Position numbers and translations under genes: made by a program. From NCBI GenBank assembly GCA_017546445.1, contig JAFYWX010000020.1, forward strand, positions 1 through 64,000: a stretch of DNA of 64,000 nucleotides, written 5' to 3'. Below the pieces are notes generated by a model. That model was not told the DNA's origin, searched no databases, and worked only from the letters and a program-made list of their open reading frames with translations. Below are positions 47,047-55,468 of the stretch, piece by piece (the stretch's first letter is position 1; every line of letters begins with the position of its first letter). The DNA is from Akkermansia sp. GTDB lineage: Bacteria > Verrucomicrobiota > Verrucomicrobiia > Verrucomicrobiales > Akkermansiaceae.

Positions 47047-47496
47047 TCAGTTAATGTGCCAGGTGTGGATGGCGGGGTTGCACACGTCCTTGCAGAAACG
47101 TGCGGAAAGCGCGGCGGCATCGCCCTCGCCGAATACATAAATCTTCTGCGTGATGGTCAGCGCGGTGATGTCGAAGGGAAGTCCCTTGCGGCCGCGGTAA
47201 TTGGTCAGAATAGCCTCCTTCTCCAGGTCCAGAGCACCCTTCTTGATGCCGTAGGAAATGCTGAACAGCTCGCCGCTCAGCGCCGGGGTGCCGTCCTCCT
47301 GCACCTTCTGGGAGATGGAATCCACCAGCACGCTGCGCATATAGGCTGCGGCGGCTTCGGTATCGCCCTCGCACTCAATGGTGTACAGGCGGGTGTGGTT
47401 GTACGTGAGCTGGTCTGCAATCGGTGTGTAGAGCAGCTTGTTGGCGTCCGTGGCCGACTGGAATCGGCTGAATACTTCAAACGTCAGTGTTGCCAT
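47047..47496 (-). CDS. PurS-like subunit of FGAM synthase, enlarged
   Basis: 149 residues from the ATG at 47496; an upstream start would add 21 residues. The position between purC and purL, where purS is usually found, is the main evidence. The ending TQKIYVFGEGDAAALSARFC followed by KDVCNPAIHTWHI resembles the last strand and helix of PurS, whose usual end is a Cys-Lys-Leu-Leu-x-Asn-Pro block. PurS is normally about 80 residues; this one is nearly twice as long and could hold two PurS folds, as in the N-terminal domain of large PurL. PurS bridges PurL and PurQ. Moderately sure. Confidence 0.6.
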   Translation of the reverse strand: MATLTFEVFSRFQSATDANKLLYTPIADQLTYNHTRLYTIECEGDTEAAAAYMRSVLVDSISQKVQEDGTPALSGELFSISYGIKKGALDLEKEAILTNYRGRKGLPFDITALTITQKIYVFGEGDAAALSARFCKDVCNPAIHTWHIN

Positions 47497-47586
47497 ATGG
47501 TTTGTTTTCTTGTGGTTTGCGCGGGCGCGCGATAAGGTAAAAAGGCCACCGGCGGGCATTCTGCCACCGGTGGCCGGTTGGAAAAT

Positions 47587-48291
47587 TTACTTCTGCAGGC
47601 GGTCAAGCACGTCGGCGTAGGCCTCCATGAAACCACCCAGACCCTGGCGGAAGCGGTCCTTGTCCATCTTCTTGCCCGTGGCCACGTCCCACAGACGGCA
47701 GGTGTCCGGGGAAATCTCGTCGGCCAGCACAATCTGGCTCGGGTCGCTGGAAAGGCGGCCGAACTCAATCTTGAAGTCGATGAGGCGCAGGTTGGCGGTC
47801 ATGAAGAACTCCTTGAGCGTCTCGTTGATGATGAGAGCCATGTTCTTGATGGAAGCGCACTCCTCCTCGGTGGCGGCGCCCATTTCGCGGGCGTAGTCAT
47901 CGTTGATGAACGGGTCGTTCAGCGCGTCGTCCTTGTAAGAGAACTCCACGATGGGCTTCTTGAACTCCGTGCCCTCGGCCACGCCCATGCGCTTGGAGAA
48001 AGAACCGGCGGCCACGTTGCGCACGATAACCTCCAGCGGCATGATGGAAACCTTCTTCACCAGCAGGTTGATGTCGTCCACATCATCCACCAGGTGCGTC
48101 TTCACGCCCTTCTCCTCGAGCATGCGGTAAATGATGAGGGTGATAGCCTTGTTAAAACGGCCCTTGTTCTCGAAGTCTTCCTTCTTTACACCGTTGAATG
48201 CGGTGGCGGAGTCCTTGTACTCCATGCGCAGAACATTCGGATCTTCCGTCGTGAACAGTCTCTTGGCTTTGCCTTCGTAAATAGGTTCCAT
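47587..48291 (-). CDS. purC: SAICAR synthetase PurC
   Basis: 234 residues from MEPIYEGKAKRLFTTEDPN at 48291. KDSATAFNGVKKEDFENKG, VIVRNVAAGSFSKRMG, FSYKDDALNDPFINDDY and DFKIEFGRLSSDPSQIVLAD are all PurC blocks. It joins aspartate to CAIR using ATP. First gene of the operon; promoter and ATTGAC repeats are upstream. Confidence 0.96.
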   Translation of the reverse strand: MEPIYEGKAKRLFTTEDPNVLRMEYKDSATAFNGVKKEDFENKGRFNKAITLIIYRMLEEKGVKTHLVDDVDDINLLVKKVSIMPLEVIVRNVAAGSFSKRMGVAEGTEFKKPIVEFSYKDDALNDPFINDDYAREMGAATEEECASIKNMALIINETLKEFFMTANLRLIDFKIEFGRLSSDPSQIVLADEISPDTCRLWDVATGKKMDKDRFRQGLGGFMEAYADVLDRLQK

Positions 48292-48376
48292 GATTATAAC
48301 CGGGGGCTTGTTGTATACTCTCCCCGCGGAGAGTATACCCACCAATTCCCCAAAGTCAAGCCCTAACTGAACCCAA

Positions 48377-48410
48377 TCGATTGACTATTGACGATTGACC
48401 ATTGACAATC
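48377..48410. repeat. ATTGAC repeats upstream of purC
   Basis: CGATTGACTATTGACGATTG followed by ACCATTGACAATCG: three units of the family found inside the pur cluster. Confidence 0.65.
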
Positions 48411-48483
48411 GGTGCTTGATTAACCGGAAAATTCACTTGCGGCAGCACCTCGCTCCGATGCCCGCGGGTGATGTATAGTGCCA

Positions 48484-48650
48484 TATAAGCAAAACTCGCT
48501 ATATAGCACTATATTTCGCTATATTTTCCCATAAATGGCTTCAAAAAGGGGGTAAATAGGACAAAATATACCCAAATATAGTGAAATATAGTGGAATATA
48601 TGGCTATATAGCAAAAAGTTGCTATACGTAGCTATATTTTGGTATATTTG
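48484..48650. repeat. AT-rich imperfect inverted repeat full of TATAG units
   Basis: The left arm (about 48498-48529: GCTATATAGCACTATATTTC then GCTATATTTTCC) is close to the reverse complement of the right arm (about 48572-48612: AAATATAGTGAAATATAGTG then GAATATATGGCTATATAGC). A third set of GCTATA units follows to 48650. The arms enclose about 40 bases with GGGGGTAAATAGGAC. No gene in 48292-48792. It stands out from the GC-rich surroundings and could fold into a long hairpin or bind a protein repeatedly. Confidence 0.7.
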
Positions 48651-48792
48651 CCTTATAATGCCTGGCCGGGTTGGCTGAAATCGCTGTTTTGTCGCCAATA
48701 ATGCAGGAAAGCTCTTGCCGCATACTGAGGCGGTTGATATAATCTCCCCCGTTCTCGGGAACCTGAATCAACTACACCTATCCACCACCCCT

Positions 48793-48951
48793 ATGCTTAC
48801 CTTCCTCCTGGCATTGCTCTTTATTTCCAGCATGCTGTTTCTCGGTGTGCATGAAGATTGGCTTTATAAAGGAAACCCTCATTTCCTCTTCGGCTGGCTC
48901 ATAGCCATCATCGGCATCACCAGCGCCCTGCTGCTCATGGTGCTGATGTGA
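48793..48951 (+). CDS. Small two-helix membrane protein
   Basis: 52 residues from the ATG at 48793; an in-frame ATG at 48715 would add 26 polar residues. Two hydrophobic helices (LTFLLALLFISSMLFLGV and LFGWLIAIIGITSALLLMVL) flank the short loop HEDWLYKGNPHF. No family recognised. Sits between purC and the cas genes on the strand of the cas genes. Confidence 0.45.
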   Translation: MLTFLLALLFISSMLFLGVHEDWLYKGNPHFLFGWLIAIIGITSALLLMVLM

Positions 48952-49124
48952 GGGTATACCCTCGTTCCCTTGTTGGTATGCTGAGATTCGTTCTGCTGTT
49001 GCCTCGGCAGGGTGTTAAGGGGAAGCACAGATATGGGCGTATGCCGAAAGCCTGGCACCTTGTTTGAATGCTTGTTTGAATGTTAGAGTTTTTAATTGCT
49101 TTCCCCGGAAATTTGTGTTAGTGT

Positions 49125-49145
49125 CACGATAGTATTAATATCGTG
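49125..49145. promoter_or_regulatory. Palindromic operator-like site upstream of cas12b
   Basis: The perfect inverted repeat CACGATA-GTATTAA-TATCGTG lies 19 bases before the cas12b ATG. It overlaps a possible -10 (TAATAT at 49136) with TTGTGT 17 bases upstream at 49113. A repressor binding here would control the entire cas operon. The site is clear; its role is inference. Confidence 0.55.
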
Positions 49146-49164
49146 TTTCAAGTATAGAGAAATT

Positions 49165-52100
49165 ATGGCTACCCGAATTTATCAAGGTCGTATAGTAGAG
49201 GCTCGTTTTGAGGATGAAAATATGCCGCAGGATACGGAATCTGCGTTGGCTGCATTGGAAACCACAAATCGTCTTTTTCAAGATGCCGTGAATTATCATC
49301 TTGTTGCCTTAGCGGCTATGGCAGAAGATGATAAAAATACTCTTGGCTCACGTTTTAAGAAACAGATTCGCTGTATATGGGAGGAATTGCCCCGAGGAAA
49401 GGCTGGCGCCTGTACGTTGCAGAAGTCGATTGCGAGAATCTTGAACCTGCCCAGTAATGTAAGCATAGACGATGCTGTGGCTGATATATATGATGGCTGC
49501 GAGAGAAAGGATGTTTTGCCGTATGTTCAACACTATATAATTGAGCAAACGCAAAAGGGTGAGGGAGCCATTCAGCAGCAAGGTCGAGAAATCCTACCCA
49601 AAATTTGCGATCCTTCATTTAAAGGAAACTTTCCCTACTCAATAAAAGAGAAAAAGGCTGTTGAAGGCAAGAAAAGATTACAGCACGAACTCAATCGAGT
49701 CGATATTAGTCATGAGGAATTAGTAGCTCTAGCCCAAGAAATGGATTTATCATGGGCTGGTATAAAAACACAACCGAATGATGCACAGGATGGAGCTCTT
49801 GAATATGATGAAACAGAGGTTCATCAACAGGTAGCTGAGACTATTCTTGCAATGTGTGAGGTTGTGAGGAGTAAATCTGATGCCGCTTGGAATAAGTATG
49901 CTGAAAATGCAGGTGTTCAGAATTTGCATGAAATGGTCAAGAAAGAGTTGGATAATACACCTTTGCGCCGTTCGTTGCAGAAAAATAATAAGACTGCTGC
50001 TGAATTGAAGCAGGCCGCCATATTCTTTATGTTTTATCCTTGTCATTTGTCCGCTGGAATGTTGGCTGCAAAATTGGGAAAGGAAAAGAAGGAGGAGTCA
50101 ACTGGTGATTATGACTTTAGCGTATTGGATAATGATCCTCTGATTCTGACTCGAGGTACACGGGGGTATGTATATAGGGGGTATACAGCTTTGCCAAATT
50201 GGGAAACGCAAGGTGAGCAGATGTATTCCAAGGAATTCGATATTCTTGCGTTTAAAGAGGCCTTAAAGACATTACACGGGTTTGAACTCAAGACGAAAGA
50301 ACGTGAAATCGAGCGCGCGAAGTATGAGGCGCAGATAAAGTATATTGAAGAAGGTGTAAAGGTAAAAGGGGTTGAGGAGGACAATTCTGATGAGGAAATA
50401 TCTACCGCAGTTTTAGGTGGAGATACACGCTTCGAGTTGCTTAAATCATTGGTAAAGGAATTATCACCCGATGCAGAAACAGAATATCATATTTCCACGA
50501 GAACCCTAAATGATTATGAGGCGGTTCGTGAGCAGTGGCAGAAACGTGAGACTGAGTCAGAATGTGATAGTCAGGAACTGGTTAAAATAGTTCGTGAGTA
50601 TCAGGCAAAAAGCCGCCGCTTTGGTTCGCAGGTTTTATTTGAAGCGTTGTGTCAGGATAAATATCGCCCTATCTGGCACGATTGCGAGCCAGCTCAGAAA
50701 GGAAAGTTTCCTCGTTCCTCTAATATGTTGCGTGATTTTTCAAATTGGCAATACTTGAACGAACAAAGAGAAAAATACACGAGACCTGTTCATGTAACCG
50801 CAGCAGATGCGGTTGTGTCTCCCCGTCAGATGCTGTATTCTGATATAATGAGTCTTGGCAACGGAAAAGGTAGTGAGCTGATATCCGGATGTCGTGGTGG
50901 TTTGCGTTTGCAGGTATTGGTTCGTAATGAAAAGGGAAGATGGGAGTCTGCTCCTATTAAGGTACGGTTCTCTGCGCCGCGCTTCATTCGCGATGAGCTG
51001 GGAATTGATGCCGGTAATTGGATGGTTCCCAAGAAAGGGGAGAATACAACTTTGCCTTGGTTGCAGCCGATGATGAAAGCATTGGGACAAGATGTGGCTC
51101 CTGTTCGGTTGGGGCATGACCCTGCGGTAGGTTTACAGATTAAAGGTCAGGGGAATGAAGCGCGTTTTTATCTGAATTTTCCTGTAACGCTTGACATGGA
51201 ATCGTTACACCAATCAATAGGTAAGGCATCTATATGGCAGAGACAATTCCTTGGCGGAAATGATGAAAAACTGCATTTGCATTGGCCAGCAACCTATAAG
51301 GGGAACAAGTCTGCATGGTGGTTGAACAAAGATGTGCTGGAGCATGGCGTGACTGTTCTGGGTATTGATTTAGGCCTTCGGTGCTCTTTTGCATGGTCAT
51401 TGGTGGGGCTGAATAATCAGCCCACTGTAAAGAGTGCAAGAGGTGAGGAAGTTTCGGGCTGTATCATAGGGGATAGCGGGAATGCTAAGTGGTATGGCTA
51501 TGTTTTGAAACAGGGACTTTCTCGTATTCCAGGGGAAGGGGTACGGGATGTTTCGGGGAAGAAGGTGGGTGCCGCATCACTGCCATCGGAGCAGGATAAG
51601 AAGTTGGCCAGGAGGATATTTGATGCTGTTGGAGGTGCGGTTCCTATTGATGATGATTGTGATGTTCTACAGCTGGGAAATAGAACATTGAAAGCCTTCA
51701 AGCGTCTCATGAGTCGCTTGAAGACATATCTTTCATTCCTTGCGGGACTTAATGATACCGAACGAAAGGAAGATGTACGGAAGCGTATCCATGACTATTT
51801 CTCCTATGCTGAGACGATTCCTGGCATTTTGGATTCCTTAAAGGAGGTGGATACGACTCGTGCGTATGACTTAGTGTACACGGAGGTTGAGAAGATAAAA
51901 TCAGAAATGCCGTCGTTGGCGGAATCTCTGACCAGTCTGATTTTGCCGCGCAAGCATGGCCACTGGGAATGGGTTCCTGAGCGAAGGGATGGATGGCAAG
52001 GCTCTGGAAAGATGTGCCTCCTGGAGGGAAAAGATGAAACCCGCCGTCCTGTTTATCATCGTGGTGGTTTGTCTGTGGCTCGGTTGACTCAGTTAGAAAC

Positions 52101-53244
52101 TTTGCGTCAGCTGCTTCAATCTATGAGTAAGGTGTTGTACTTTGTTCCCGGTGAGCTTGTTACATTTGGGAGGGACTTGAAAAACCAAAATATTATAGAC
52201 CCGTGCCCTGAAATCCTGGAAAAAATAGAGAACATGCGTGAGCAGCGTGTGAATCTGATTGCTCACAATATTGTGGCGCAGACGTTGGGTGTTCGTCTGC
52301 TTCCTTCTCGAGATGGGAAAAATGCTGATGGGCTGGATGTAATTCATGGCGAATATGAACTTATACCTGGTCGCAGGCCAGTAGATTTTGTAGTCCTCGA
52401 AAATCTGAGTCGTTACATGACATCTCTGGATCGCACCCCGGATGAAAACTCCAGTCTGATGCGCTGGGCTCATCGCCAGATTGTGGCTAAGGTTAAACAG
52501 TTGCTTGAAGAGGTATTTGGTATACCTGTTATTTTTACTCACGCGCAGTATACTTCTCGATTTGATTCCCTGACATCTGAACCGGGATTCCGCCCTTCAC
52601 CCTTGAATATAGAACACCTGGAGTGGATACAGAAACAAGAAACAAAAGGTGGTCATGAGAAGAAATCAGCCGGGGTGTATCTGGCAGTTTGGGAACAAGT
52701 TGTAAAGGCTGGAAAACAGGCGAAGGTCACCTTGTTGCAGCCGCATCATGCCAATGGTGGTGAGTATTTCTTATCTCAGCAAAGAGGCAAATTGACCCTG
52801 CGTAACGCTGACATGAACGCAGCAACGAATATTGTATGGCGCGGCGTGGCTGCTCCCGAATCATTGCATTTGTTGCATCGTGTCCGAATGGATGTTAAGA
52901 AATCAGGGGTTGTGCCTACTTATGGCAATGAGAGAGAAAAGGGAGTGAAAAAGGTTTGGAAATTGAATCCGCTGGGTTCAGTACAGACTGAAGGTAGTAA
53001 GATTTCTGCTTTCGCGGTATCTCCAGATTGGGATAAAAAGGTATTTGCTACATATGGTGATTCAGAGACTCAGTATCATCTTTGCCATGGCAAGGTTCTC
53101 TGGGGCATTATGAAGAAGATGCATTGGTCAATGTGTCACAAGTACAATATTCTTCAGTTGAAGAAGGCCGGAATCGAAACTCGTTTGATTGAGCAGCTTT
53201 TGATTGAGGAAGAAACTGATAGCCTTGATGATATTCCTATGTGA
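49165..53244 (+). CDS. cas12b: Type V-B CRISPR effector nuclease Cas12b (large variant)
   Basis: 1359 residues from the ATG at 49165, well above the roughly 1100-1300 usual for Cas12b. The split RuvC site is intact: Asp735 in VLGIDLGLRCSFAW, Glu1079 in FVVLENLSRYMTSLDRTPDE, and Asp1216 in LRNADMNAATNIVW. The stretch after RuvC-II (SSLMRWAHRQIV, then YTSRFDSLTSEPG) closely follows known Cas12b proteins such as that of Alicyclobacillus. The extra length is mainly in the N-terminal recognition lobe (about 165 residues before RuvC-I) and between RuvC-I and II. Cas12b uses a crRNA plus tracrRNA to cut double-stranded DNA beside a T-rich PAM. The next gene overlaps its stop by one base. GC is lower than in housekeeping genes, consistent with transfer. 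Confidence 0.93.
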   Translation: MATRIYQGRIVEARFEDENMPQDTESALAALETTNRLFQDAVNYHLVALAAMAEDDKNTLGSRFKKQIRCIWEELPRGKAGACTLQKSIARILNLPSNVSIDDAVADIYDGCERKDVLPYVQHYIIEQTQKGEGAIQQQGREILPKICDPSFKGNFPYSIKEKKAVEGKKRLQHELNRVDISHEELVALAQEMDLSWAGIKTQPNDAQDGALEYDETEVHQQVAETILAMCEVVRSKSDAAWNKYAENAGVQNLHEMVKKELDNTPLRRSLQKNNKTAAELKQAAIFFMFYPCHLSAGMLAAKLGKEKKEESTGDYDFSVLDNDPLILTRGTRGYVYRGYTALPNWETQGEQMYSKEFDILAFKEALKTLHGFELKTKEREIERAKYEAQIKYIEEGVKVKGVEEDNSDEEISTAVLGGDTRFELLKSLVKELSPDAETEYHISTRTLNDYEAVREQWQKRETESECDSQELVKIVREYQAKSRRFGSQVLFEALCQDKYRPIWHDCEPAQKGKFPRSSNMLRDFSNWQYLNEQREKYTRPVHVTAADAVVSPRQMLYSDIMSLGNGKGSELISGCRGGLRLQVLVRNEKGRWESAPIKVRFSAPRFIRDELGIDAGNWMVPKKGENTTLPWLQPMMKALGQDVAPVRLGHDPAVGLQIKGQGNEARFYLNFPVTLDMESLHQSIGKASIWQRQFLGGNDEKLHLHWPATYKGNKSAWWLNKDVLEHGVTVLGIDLGLRCSFAWSLVGLNNQPTVKSARGEEVSGCIIGDSGNAKWYGYVLKQGLSRIPGEGVRDVSGKKVGAASLPSEQDKKLARRIFDAVGGAVPIDDDCDVLQLGNRTLKAFKRLMSRLKTYLSFLAGLNDTERKEDVRKRIHDYFSYAETIPGILDSLKEVDTTRAYDLVYTEVEKIKSEMPSLAESLTSLILPRKHGHWEWVPERRDGWQGSGKMCLLEGKDETRRPVYHRGGLSVARLTQLETLRQLLQSMSKVLYFVPGELVTFGRDLKNQNIIDPCPEILEKIENMREQRVNLIAHNIVAQTLGVRLLPSRDGKNADGLDVIHGEYELIPGRRPVDFVVLENLSRYMTSLDRTPDENSSLMRWAHRQIVAKVKQLLEEVFGIPVIFTHAQYTSRFDSLTSEPGFRPSPLNIEHLEWIQKQETKGGHEKKSAGVYLAVWEQVVKAGKQAKVTLLQPHHANGGEYFLSQQRGKLTLRNADMNAATNIVWRGVAAPESLHLLHRVRMDVKKSGVVPTYGNEREKGVKKVWKLNPLGSVQTEGSKISAFAVSPDWDKKVFATYGDSETQYHLCHGKVLWGIMKKMHWSMCHKYNILQLKKAGIETRLIEQLLIEEETDSLDDIPM

Positions 53245-54911
53245 TGAGTGAGGATGTACCTCTTTTACCTGTCCGCCGTCTTCATAACTATGTATATTGC
53301 CCGCGCTTGTTCTATTTGCAGTGGGTAGAGGATATCTTTGTTCCGAATGAAGATACGGTGGCTGGGGATGCTGTGCATTCTAAAGTGGATGATCCTACTC
53401 GTCTGAAAAATGAAGCTTTGACATCGGAAGGCGGAACTCTGCGTTCTATTGCTTTGTCATCTGATGTATTGCGGATAACGGGGGTTATTGATTTATTGGA
53501 GCATGATGCTGAAGGTAACACCAGGCTTGTCGATTATAAAAAAGGAAGCCCCGTAAGGAGTGATTCAGGTGAATGGGAGGTAAAGGAGAATGATGCCATA
53601 CAATTGGCAGCTTATGCTTTGTTGCTTGAAGAAACTGGTATATCTGTTAGTTCTGCAAGTGTGTATTATGCTGCTATCAAACGGCATGTTGCAGTAGATT
53701 TGACTGAAGAATTGAGAAAAAGGTGTAAGGCGTTTATCGCAGAAGCCTTGGATGTGGCGAAACGTGGTGCGTGTCCTCCTCCTTTGGATTATTCTTCTCG
53801 ATGCCTGGCGTGTTCTGCTTATCCTGTTTGCTTGCCATGGGAGAGTAAGATGTGGGCCGATGAATGTGATAATGGGAATAATAATGCTCCCGAACTCAGG
53901 CCCCCGCGACCGGATGGCGACCACGGTGAAATCCTCATTGTGCAGAATAATAGAGCTGTTGTCGGTATAAAAGGGGGGGAGATACAGGTTCGCTTAGAGG
54001 GAGAATTAGTTGCTCGTCATCCTTTACATCAACTCTATGCTGTTTATTTGTATGGACCGGTACAGGTGAGTGCTCAGGCAATGTCTGCACTTATTGAGCA
54101 TTCTGTCCCTGTTTCTTATTTTAGTTCAGCTGGTAGATTCATTGGTATGGCTGGGGGATTGCCATTATCTGGTGTAGATGCTCGTATAGGACAATATAAT
54201 ATGTGGTCATCGCCTGTTAAGCGTTTGGTTCTTGCTGCGGAAATTATTAAATCCAAGATTCATAATCAACGTGTAATACTGATGCGTAATGGTAGCGTGC
54301 CGGATTCTGTTTTGCGGGAATTAGCTCGCTTGCGGGATTCTTGCCAGAAACAGCTTAGTCTGGAATCTTTGCGCGGTGTGGAGGGGGCTGCGGCTGCACT
54401 CTACTTTTCTTATTTTTCGACTATGCTGAAGGATAAAATGGGGTTTGAATTCAGTTCCCGAAATAGACGGCCTCCGAAGGATCCGGTAAATGCATTGCTT
54501 TCTCTTGGGTATTCTGTCCTCGCAAAGGAACTTTCAGGTATAGCATATACTGTAGGTCTGGATCCCTTTCTTGGGTTCTTTCACAGCCCAAGATATGGTC
54601 GGCCTGCTTTAGCATTGGATATGATGGAGGAGTTCAGACCTCTAATCGTTGATTCTGTCGTCCTGACCTTGATAAATCGTGGGGAGGTTTCGTTGTCCGA
54701 TTTTACCGTAACTTCGCGAGGTACTCTTTTAAATGATTCTGGCCGTCGTCAATTCTGGAGGGCTTGGACTCGTAGGCTGGATACGGAGATTACGCATCCT
54801 ACATTTGGGTATAAAATGAGTTATCGTCGCATGATGGAGGTGCAGATGCGTCAGCTTTGGCGCTTTTGCAGGGGGGAGTCGAAAACTTTTTATGGATTTA
54901 CAACACGATGA
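53244..54911 (+). CDS. cas4-cas1: Cas4-Cas1 fusion, spacer acquisition
   Basis: 555 residues; the ATG overlaps the cas12b stop (TGATG). Residues 1-200 are Cas4: Cys19 in YVYCPRLFYLQW and Cys187, Cys190, Cys196 can hold an Fe-S cluster, and VDYKKG is the RecB-type nuclease Asp-Lys motif. From about 225 the chain is Cas1: Glu380 in GVEGAAAALYF, His447 in GFFHSPRYG, and Asp459 in LALDMMEEFRP form the metal site. Cas4 selects PAM-bearing prespacers and trims them; Cas1 with Cas2 integrates them. The fusion is typical of types V-B and I-U and supports the V-B call. All catalytic residues are present, so acquisition should be active. Confidence 0.95.
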   Translation: MSEDVPLLPVRRLHNYVYCPRLFYLQWVEDIFVPNEDTVAGDAVHSKVDDPTRLKNEALTSEGGTLRSIALSSDVLRITGVIDLLEHDAEGNTRLVDYKKGSPVRSDSGEWEVKENDAIQLAAYALLLEETGISVSSASVYYAAIKRHVAVDLTEELRKRCKAFIAEALDVAKRGACPPPLDYSSRCLACSAYPVCLPWESKMWADECDNGNNNAPELRPPRPDGDHGEILIVQNNRAVVGIKGGEIQVRLEGELVARHPLHQLYAVYLYGPVQVSAQAMSALIEHSVPVSYFSSAGRFIGMAGGLPLSGVDARIGQYNMWSSPVKRLVLAAEIIKSKIHNQRVILMRNGSVPDSVLRELARLRDSCQKQLSLESLRGVEGAAAALYFSYFSTMLKDKMGFEFSSRNRRPPKDPVNALLSLGYSVLAKELSGIAYTVGLDPFLGFFHSPRYGRPALALDMMEEFRPLIVDSVVLTLINRGEVSLSDFTVTSRGTLLNDSGRRQFWRAWTRRLDTEITHPTFGYKMSYRRMMEVQMRQLWRFCRGESKTFYGFTTR

Positions 54912-55201
54912 GTCGGAGAAGACGATATCTGGTTTGCTATGATATTGCAGACCCAAAGAGGTTGCGTTGCACGGCAAAAGTATGTGAATCTTTTGGCTCT
55001 CGCTTACAATGTTCTGTTTTCGAAGCGTCTTTGGATTCAACCATGCTTGCTCGTTTGAAAATGGAGCTGGATGCAGTCATAAATCATTCCTGCGACCAAA
55101 TCCTCTTTGTCGATATGGGGATAGATGACGAATCCACTCCTCTGAATATTGAATATCTCGGTTTGCCTTATTTGAAACGTATTCGCGTTACGATTATTTA
55201 G
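54908..55201 (+). CDS. cas2: CRISPR integration factor Cas2
   Basis: 97 residues from the ATG at 54908, overlapping the Cas4-Cas1 stop by 4 bases (ATGA). YLVCYDIADPKRLRCTAKVC is the Cas2 N-terminal strand with the Asp after YDI; CSVFEASLD and DQILFVDMG follow the ferredoxin-like fold. It bridges two Cas1 dimers during integration. Last gene of the translationally coupled cas operon. Confidence 0.95.
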   Translation: MSRRRRYLVCYDIADPKRLRCTAKVCESFGSRLQCSVFEASLDSTMLARLKMELDAVINHSCDQILFVDMGIDDESTPLNIEYLGLPYLKRIRVTII

Positions 55202-55261
55202 TTGACTTTTTATACGCTTGGGTGTAACATCCTCCTCGGTATCATCCGTTTCTCGTTTGCC

Positions 55262-55331
55262 TCCGCCTTCGGCCAAACTTCAGTATATTGACATCTGCGA
55301 GTGCGCTAATGACTGCGCCTTTCCTAGACGA
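55262..55331 (-). ncRNA. Candidate tracrRNA with anti-repeat
   Basis: Bases 55279-55304 share TTCAGTAT, CATC and CGAGTG, in order and with similar spacing, with the minus-strand CRISPR repeat; therefore the minus-strand transcript would pair with the crRNA repeat. Immediately upstream on that strand is a small hairpin (GCGC-AGTCATTA-GCGC) and, at 55324-55329, GTCTAG, a hexamer I recall from the published Alicyclobacillus and Bacillus hisashii Cas12b guide scaffolds. After the anti-repeat comes another hairpin (GTTTG-GCC-GAA-GGC-CAAAC). Ends are not known; the RNA may extend toward the array. Strand choice follows the repeat polarity. Confidence 0.55.
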
Positions 55332-55468
55332 TGCTCGCGGCCCTTGATTGTCATTGAGTTAATGCGTGTTAAGGCTGCTTGTCTGTGCTTCGTATACGGT
55401 TAGTGCGCCTTGGATACTCGTCGACAACGTGTGTAATTATTGCTGTTCTGCTAGTTAGGAAACAAGCA

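Noticed and set aside
49165..53244. Cas12a, Cas12i or a TnpB-type transposon nuclease
   Set aside because: The RuvC-II and RuvC-III contexts, the Cas4-Cas1 fusion and the repeat end all agree with Cas12b. The length excludes TnpB.
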